This document shows, piece after piece, positions 58,669 to 64,000 of a stretch of DNA of 64,000 bases (position 1 is the stretch's first letter; each line of letters begins with the position of its first letter). The position numbers and the translations under genes were made by a program. Origin of the DNA: Chrysoporthe austroafricana (Eukaryota; Ascomycota; Sordariomycetes; Diaporthales; Cryphonectriaceae); assembly GCA_001051155.2 (NCBI GenBank), contig JYIP02000001.1:1178001-1242000 (forward strand), read 5' to 3'. The notes under the pieces were generated by a model. That model saw nothing but the letters and a program-made list of their open reading frames with translations. It was not told the origin of the DNA and made no database searches.

Positions 58669-60923
58669 CTACGCAGCAGACCATAGGAAGGTAACCTCAT
58701 AGTCACCATAATCGGTCCAAACATAGGCCTCGTCACCTGTAGATGGGAGGATGTTGGAGTAGAAAGTCGTGACACCATCGTACGCGAGGTAGCCATCGAC
58801 AACCTGGATAAACGCATTGTCAACACAGTTAAAAGTGTGTAGAATGGGTATTGTGAACAAAAAAAATACTAACCGTGAACGTGGTGGAAGTGGCTCCGGA
58901 TGCGCATTCAAGCTCGTTGTCGGAAACTCCGCAGTCGCCCTTCGACGAAGTCATGGTGAAACCGCTGTCTGTACGCATTTCAGCAATCAGAAACACATTT
59001 CCACTCGGTAGATGAAAACTTACCAGAGGCAGTAGCATCATATGTGGCGCAAGTGCCGCTCGTGTACCAATATCCGCTGCTGATCAGGCAGCCAGTCTGC
59101 TCGCCGTCATAGTACGCGTACCAGTATCCTTCTCCTGAGACCGTGCTGCCGGTAGCAGTGCTTGTGGCAGAAGTCGTCGTAGAGGTCGCAGTGGTTGCCT
59201 TGCCTGGTAGGGTAATCCTGTGGTGCGTTAGTACTATGATTTGGGGCCTGTGATACTGCGCTCGCGGGCCTTTCTGGCCGGAATTCCTAGTGGGAAAAAT
59301 GACTTACTTCCGGCTCGTCGTCGAAGACGAGGCGGTTGTCGCACTGGAGGTGGCAGCGGTTGTCGTGACCTGTTGTTACGTGGAACGTTAGGGAGAAGCC
59401 AAATTGAAGTTCTTCAGTAGAAGGAGACACCAGTCTGGATACGTACAGTCTCCCCGGAGGTAGTGGGCAATGGGACCGAGGTAGCCGTGGTGGTAGGAGC
59501 TATCAACAGAATTGCATTAGTCTATTTTCGTCTCGAAACTTGCGACCGCAACTTGGGATCACGAATTGGACTTACTTGTTGTAGCCACCGTGGTCGTCGC
59601 ACCAGTCTTGACAGGGTATTTAATGCCGCTGTCAGCATTTTAGGTTAGCACTCAAACATATCCGAAAGGGCACAAGCAGAGCTGCCAGAGACTGACCTGC
59701 TAGGGCAAGTAGAGTCCTCGCCGATAACGGTAGTAGGGATGAAATCCTGATTTATTAGGGGGCCGTTGACGAAGAAGCCGTAGTAGATCTCGGAAATGGT
59801 GTCATCGTCGCAAAGAATAACGGGGTCTTCACCGAACTGGGCGGAGATCGCGGCTAGGATCTCCTTCGAGGTGTATGTCGCCGTATTTGAGGGAACAATA
59901 CCAGCTGCGTAGAGGGTCTGTATTGACATATCAGTATATATTGACAAGTGTAGCTTGACTAAGTCCTAGGATGAATTCCAGCCGTGCTGGCCTCGGCCTA
60001 GACTTATCGTGAAAATACAACCCCTCATGCGAAAGACGTACCTCGTATGTGTTCTAAAAGCAGGTTAGTCAGTACGGGTTAATTTGTCTGGTTAGGATTG
60101 CTCATGCTGTGCGTGGAACATACCAGGGTCTGGAACAAGTTCACGACGATTTGGAAGTAGTCGACTGCTTCGATACCGGTCTCGTAATCAGTGTAACAAG
60201 TTGGGTCAAGGGTGCTGATGCAAGTTCCGTGTTCGGCCCACTCAGACTCCCAAAACGCCTCATTCGATTCGTCGTTGCTGTTCCAGTAGGTTTGCATGTA
60301 GTCCAACAACTCGGTGCTTCCGTATTTCTCGATCAGCGTGGTGATGTCAGTGTATTCACGGGACGTGTCGCAGTTCTCCTGGTAGTCACCAGTACATTCA
60401 TCGGGCCAAAGACCGTGGATACCCCATGAGTCGGCCGGGCCTATGCGCGTAATTAGCACTCACAACGATAACTACCACATGCGGAACTCTATAGCTTAGT
60501 AGCTTGAAGAAGAGAAGATTGCATGAATGCATATCTCTATTGGTGGAGCGCTATGTAAACATATCCTCAAGAAATTAGGGCGAACTAACCCTCGACCCTA
60601 GCATGAGATTAGTCGAATAGCCTCCTAGTTTGTCACGGGCCGAGAGTCTCCAGCCCGGTCGTCAAGAAAAAAGAAAAAAAAAGGGGGGGGGGCAGGAGGG
60701 GCTTTACCTACGGATCAGTATCCCAGAATTGAACCTGGAGCAACTGCCCACCAGGTCGGTTCACACAGCAGGTGCTGGCGAGGGCGGCTGCGGTAGAGCA
60801 ACTCTCGACAACCGTCGCACAGGTAGCTTGCCGCTTGTTCAGACCGAAGATAGATTCTGCACTGCGAGCGTTGGTCACTGGGAAAGCCCCGAGGGCAAGC
60901 AAGGCGGAGACGACGGCAGCCAT
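58669..60923 (-). CDS. Secreted ribonuclease T2 with Ser/Thr linker and C-terminal domain
   Basis: This is an extracellular T2-type RNase of 453 aa. There are eleven exons: 60712-60923, 60590-60597, 60124-60440, 60042-60053, 59697-59917, 59576-59628, 59447-59499, 59308-59369, 59024-59217, 58874-58968 and 58669-58803; the total is divisible by three. Exons 2 (8 nt) and 4 (12 nt) are micro-exons that supply the VE of DPVEGPADSW and the NTYE of FQTLNTYETLY. A signal peptide is followed by CAS I (WGIHGLWPD, H82) and CAS II (FWESEWAEHGTC, E140 and H144). CAS II usually reads WxHEWxKHG, so the first His and the Lys are replaced by Ser139 and Glu143. Residues after about 258 form a Thr/Ser linker, then a Cys/Tyr/Trp-rich C-terminal domain found in other long fungal RNase T2 proteins. 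Confidence 0.92.
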
Positions 60924-62508
60924 CTTGATGTAACGATTGAGAAGAAGCCTGTGGTGATCATGGTCCTCAAATCTCGAGTGCAGAGGTCATTGTGTGGAGG
61001 CTTCTTTAAATATTCTTGGCAATTTCCCTCATCTAGGAATGAGCTCGGTTGGACCCGGTGAACCGATTACTCCTGAGGATTGTATTGTAACCTACCTAGC
61101 GTGAATAACCACGGAGGGCCAGATACTCTGTCGGGCTTCCTCTTTTACATTCCAGACCAGCGCTACGTGGGTCCTGTTTCAACCCGCTATGGCAGGTCTA
61201 CTGTAGTAGCGGTCGAAGGCGAGAAATTCAGCATAATTTGGCTTGACGACTCAGCGTAGCCCCTTTAACTCTCGTGGCATGGTATCGAAATCCTTGTGGC
61301 CAGGACCCATAGGCGTCGGGTGCTGCAACCTTCCGCTTAAGGCAGTTGAAGAATCGCGGGCCGCGCCATCCTTAGTCATTGATGCGCAGCATAGACAGCT
61401 TTCGATCGCATGTCGGCAGTTTGCCCACATAGATTTTTGTGGATCCATATTTCTCGGTCAGTACTCTGGTAAGGACGGAGAATGATGCACAGGATGAAGC
61501 CGTGGGTACGTAGATGCGTCCACTTGCATGTCGGTGGGGGGCCGAGTGATGACGTTCGTACTGGGGCCCGCGAATCGCTATTCTTCACTTTGGCAGATGC
61601 TAGTCGTGCTTAGATTCCATCTGCCTCTCCAAGAGCAAGACGTTGGAGAAGGTCCTCGAAGGGGAAAAAAAAAAAATTAAAAAAATAAAATAAAAAAAAG
61701 GAGATCTGGCTTATAATCAATAATACGATGACTTTATAAGTATTAATGTTTAATGTAGAGGACGAAATCTCCAAATGAATAATTCCAGCTTCTAGCATAA
61801 CAATGAAATAGCGCACGACGGCGTACATAGTTTCGCAATCAATCCATTCTTGTTCATCAAGCATCGCTGTAGTACCGAGCTTCAAATCCATCAGACATAG
61901 TTATATATCAAAGGCAGTCCGAAGTCCCCTCTGTAACATGGTGGGAAGACGATGCCGACAAGCAGGGTGAAGGGATTCAGATCTTGCGTGGTCTGGCAAA
62001 TCTCGTCACGCGCAGCCAAAATGGAGAGCAACATGATGCAAGACTCGAAACCAGTAAATTTGTGCAGGAGGTCCGACTCGAGCCAATTTCTGCTCAGTCG
62101 GCTAAAGTGCATGGCTTGACTATCATATGCAGGATAGATAACGCATCGGTGATGGGATATATTCAAAGAACAATGCAGAGTTGATGCCAACACATACGCA
62201 CAGCAACAGCAGAATAGGCTTAAAAACTTCACCGATGCACAAAGGTATTTGTGGTAAGCATTCGCGATGCTGACATGATCACTACAACCATGCTTGTGCG
62301 ATTTGGGGTGAAAGTGAATGTTCGCTGATAGGCATTGGATGCTCTAGGTGCCTAAGGGAAAAGACGACCTGCATAACACTGTGAACGACCGTTGAATGCT
62401 GACGGTACAATCTGTCCCTTGAGGAGGTTTGTTTTTGTTTGGGCACTGACTTCTCCATCTCTGCCCTAATTAAATCGTGAGTATCACCTGCTGATGAGGC
62501 CCTCACTT
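60924..62508. other. Gene-free stretch
   Basis: This is 1.6 kb between the RNase T2 start and the end of the carboxyltransferase gene. It includes an A-rich low-complexity tract at about 61663-61700. Frames here either lack ATG starts or have no domain. Confidence 0.5.
61663..61700. repeat. A-rich low-complexity tract
   Basis: About 38 bases are almost entirely A with a few T, in intergenic DNA. It could be the poly(A) relic of a retroposed copy or simple slippage; no flanking element was recognised. Confidence 0.6.
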
Positions 62509-64000
62509 CTAGCGGAACACCGGTTGAAGAACTCCGCTTTGCCTGTGCCTCAGTCTCTCCACAAGCTTAACGCCATACCTGAATTGTGTAAGTGTAGAAC
62601 AAAGAAATTCTCTCTAGAGAACTTACATGTGAGTGGTCCACGCACACAGGAGCCTTCTGGTATCCGCTGGATCTACGACCTCTGGAATGTCGAAAGCGGC
62701 TGCAGTCCGTACTGGATTTTGAAGCCTGGCATAGTTCTCCAACAGCTCTTTGTATACTTCTGCCCTCTTATCCCCGGCTTCCCTCAATTCTCTCGCATGA
62801 CTTGCTTCTACGCCGCCCTCAAGAGGGAGGCTTCCGGACTCGAGACTTGGCCAGGCCACACGGTGATGCGGGTCTCGACAATCTGTCATGATGCCTCCAG
62901 CGACCCCATAACACTTCCTAACAAGCACGCTAAAAATCGGCACTGTGGTGGAGAAGTATGCTTTGCCCAGCTCGACGCCGTATTTCATTGTTGCTTGGCG
63001 CTCTGCCGCAGTTCCAACTGCGTATCCTGGGCAATCGACCAATTGGATGATAGGCAGGTTGAAGACATCGCACAGGTTGAGGTGTTTAGTCATCTTTTGT
63101 GCCCCAGCGCTATCTGAAGCTCCGCTCATGACTTCTGGGTTATTGGCGATGACTCCTATAGGGCGACCACTCATACGGCCTAAGCCGACGACGGCCGTGT
63201 TGCCCCAGCCAGCACCTATTTCAAACCAGGACCCCTGATCTAACACGATTTGTATCAGTCGTATCATCGAATACGCTCGCTGACGGCGACGTGGAATGAT
63301 GTTTCGTAGCGAGGTGACGTCTCTATCCGGAGAGTCATCTGTGTCTGCTATCGGTGGCAAGTCATTGAGGCCACAGTTAGGGACGTAGGAAAGAAAACGG
63401 CGGATTTGTTCAAAGCATCCAACCTCGTCAGGGGCAGCATTATCAATTGTCCCATTTGTACAGTGAACACCCGGGCCACCCAGCTCGCTGGCGGTCAGTC
63501 CCTCTTCAAATGTAGCTTTGGCCACAACATGAGGTCCAGCATTGAATAGCGACCCTACATCAACCGCCATTACCGAGAAATGGCACGCTGTGACGCGTGC
63601 TGCACCGAGCCCAATGGCCGGACCCAGGATGGCACCAATGTTGGGAATTCCGAGGTTCAATTGCTGATTCACCTCCTTGAAGCCGGGCATTGGGCACGTA
63701 GCTGAAACCGTCTCTCTTGATTGTGGTCACTGAGCCACCGCCCGATGAGCCGTCGACGAGTTTTATCATCGGAAGTCTGAGATCGAGGCATAGCTTCTCC
63801 ATATATAATGTCTTCGCCCAAATGGCTCCGTCAGCATGGCCGGCCCGGATGGAGAAGTCGTCTGCGGTGAACAGAATCCTGCGACTGCCCACAGTGCCGA
63901 AGCCTTGCACGTTGTTGCTGGGCGTAAACCTTTCGATCTCATCCTTGACCCTCTCGCCAGAGCCAGAGGTATTCTTCCATTCTATCGTTCCAGCAATAGA
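62509..64000 (-). pseudogene. Acyl-CoA carboxylase carboxyltransferase (PccB-like), 5' partial, apparent frameshift
   Basis: This is the biotin-dependent carboxyltransferase beta subunit type (propionyl-CoA or related acyl-CoA carboxylase). The N terminus lies beyond base 64000. One frame runs from the window edge to about 63685 (TPSNNVQGFGTVGSRR ... DGSSGGGSV ... FSYVPN). The protein then continues in another frame from 63690 (MPGFKEVNQQLNLG). The genes of this family read directly VPNMPGFKE-like, so two bases appear to be missing at CCCAATGCCC (about 63686-63695). Downstream the frame is fully conserved, including GAGWGNTAVVG and the ADTRRLLCAW end. A 48-nt intron (62579-62626) leads to a last exon 62509-62578 ending in VLQPVFR. 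The lesion is a real frameshift or a sequencing error; no intron explains it. Confidence 0.8.

Noticed and set aside
61891..62232. 113-codon minus-strand frame with a signal-like start
   Set aside because: It begins at GTG with no ATG available upstream, and the rest has no motif.

Overview
The window is nuclear DNA of a filamentous ascomycete, most likely a Sordariomycete. This rests on short spliceosomal introns (about 44-185 nt) with GT-AG ends and CTAAC/CTGAC branch sites, GC-rich coding DNA, kilobase-scale intergenic gaps, and a typical fungal gene set: a Ste7-type MAP kinase kinase, a HET-domain protein, a GH6 cellulase with a fungal CBM1, and fungal MFS transporters. There are no operons, CRISPR arrays, rRNAs or convincing tRNAs. 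Gene models were built by joining open frames across introns by eye; every join was checked for reading phase.

Layout. 1-9.9 kb: 3' truncated Bre4-like (ArAE/FUSC) membrane protein (-), HAD hydrolase (+), Ste7/MEK2 MAPKK (-). 9.9-17.5 kb: SPT6 (+) and a DHA2-like MFS transporter (+) with an in-frame TAG. 19-23.8 kb: a short HET-domain gene (+) and an MFS sugar transporter (-). 23.8-29 kb: a 5.2 kb stretch without a recognisable gene. 29-36.6 kb: M50B-like membrane metalloprotease (+), GT8-type glycosyltransferase (+), Arg-Asp repeat protein (+). 38.2-44.8 kb: CBM1-GH6 cellobiohydrolase in nine exons (+), GNAT acetyltransferase (+), oxysterol-binding protein (+). 47-52.1 kb: secreted intradiol dioxygenase (+), a small cysteine-rich probable secreted protein assembled from two short exons (+), an unrecognised proline-rich protein (+). 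53.1-57.5 kb: GFA-family protein (-), FAD aromatic-type monooxygenase (+), HhH-GPD DNA glycosylase (-). 58.7-60.9 kb: secreted RNase T2 in eleven exons, two of them micro-exons (-). 62.5-64 kb: 5' truncated acyl-CoA carboxylase carboxyltransferase with an apparent frameshift (-).

How the genes relate. This is an ordinary mixed chromosomal arm. Housekeeping and signalling genes (SPT6, MAPKK, OSBP, glycosylase) alternate with secreted or niche functions (GH6, RNase T2, intradiol dioxygenase, sugar transporter, small secreted protein). No obvious biosynthetic cluster is present. The monooxygenase and the dioxygenase could both act on aromatics, but they lie 6.4 kb apart and only one appears secreted. 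The best leads are the cryptic secreted cysteine-rich gene at 49.8 kb, the RNase T2 with altered active-site residues and 8- and 12-nt exons, the unknown protein with a duplicated C-terminal motif, and two apparently broken genes.
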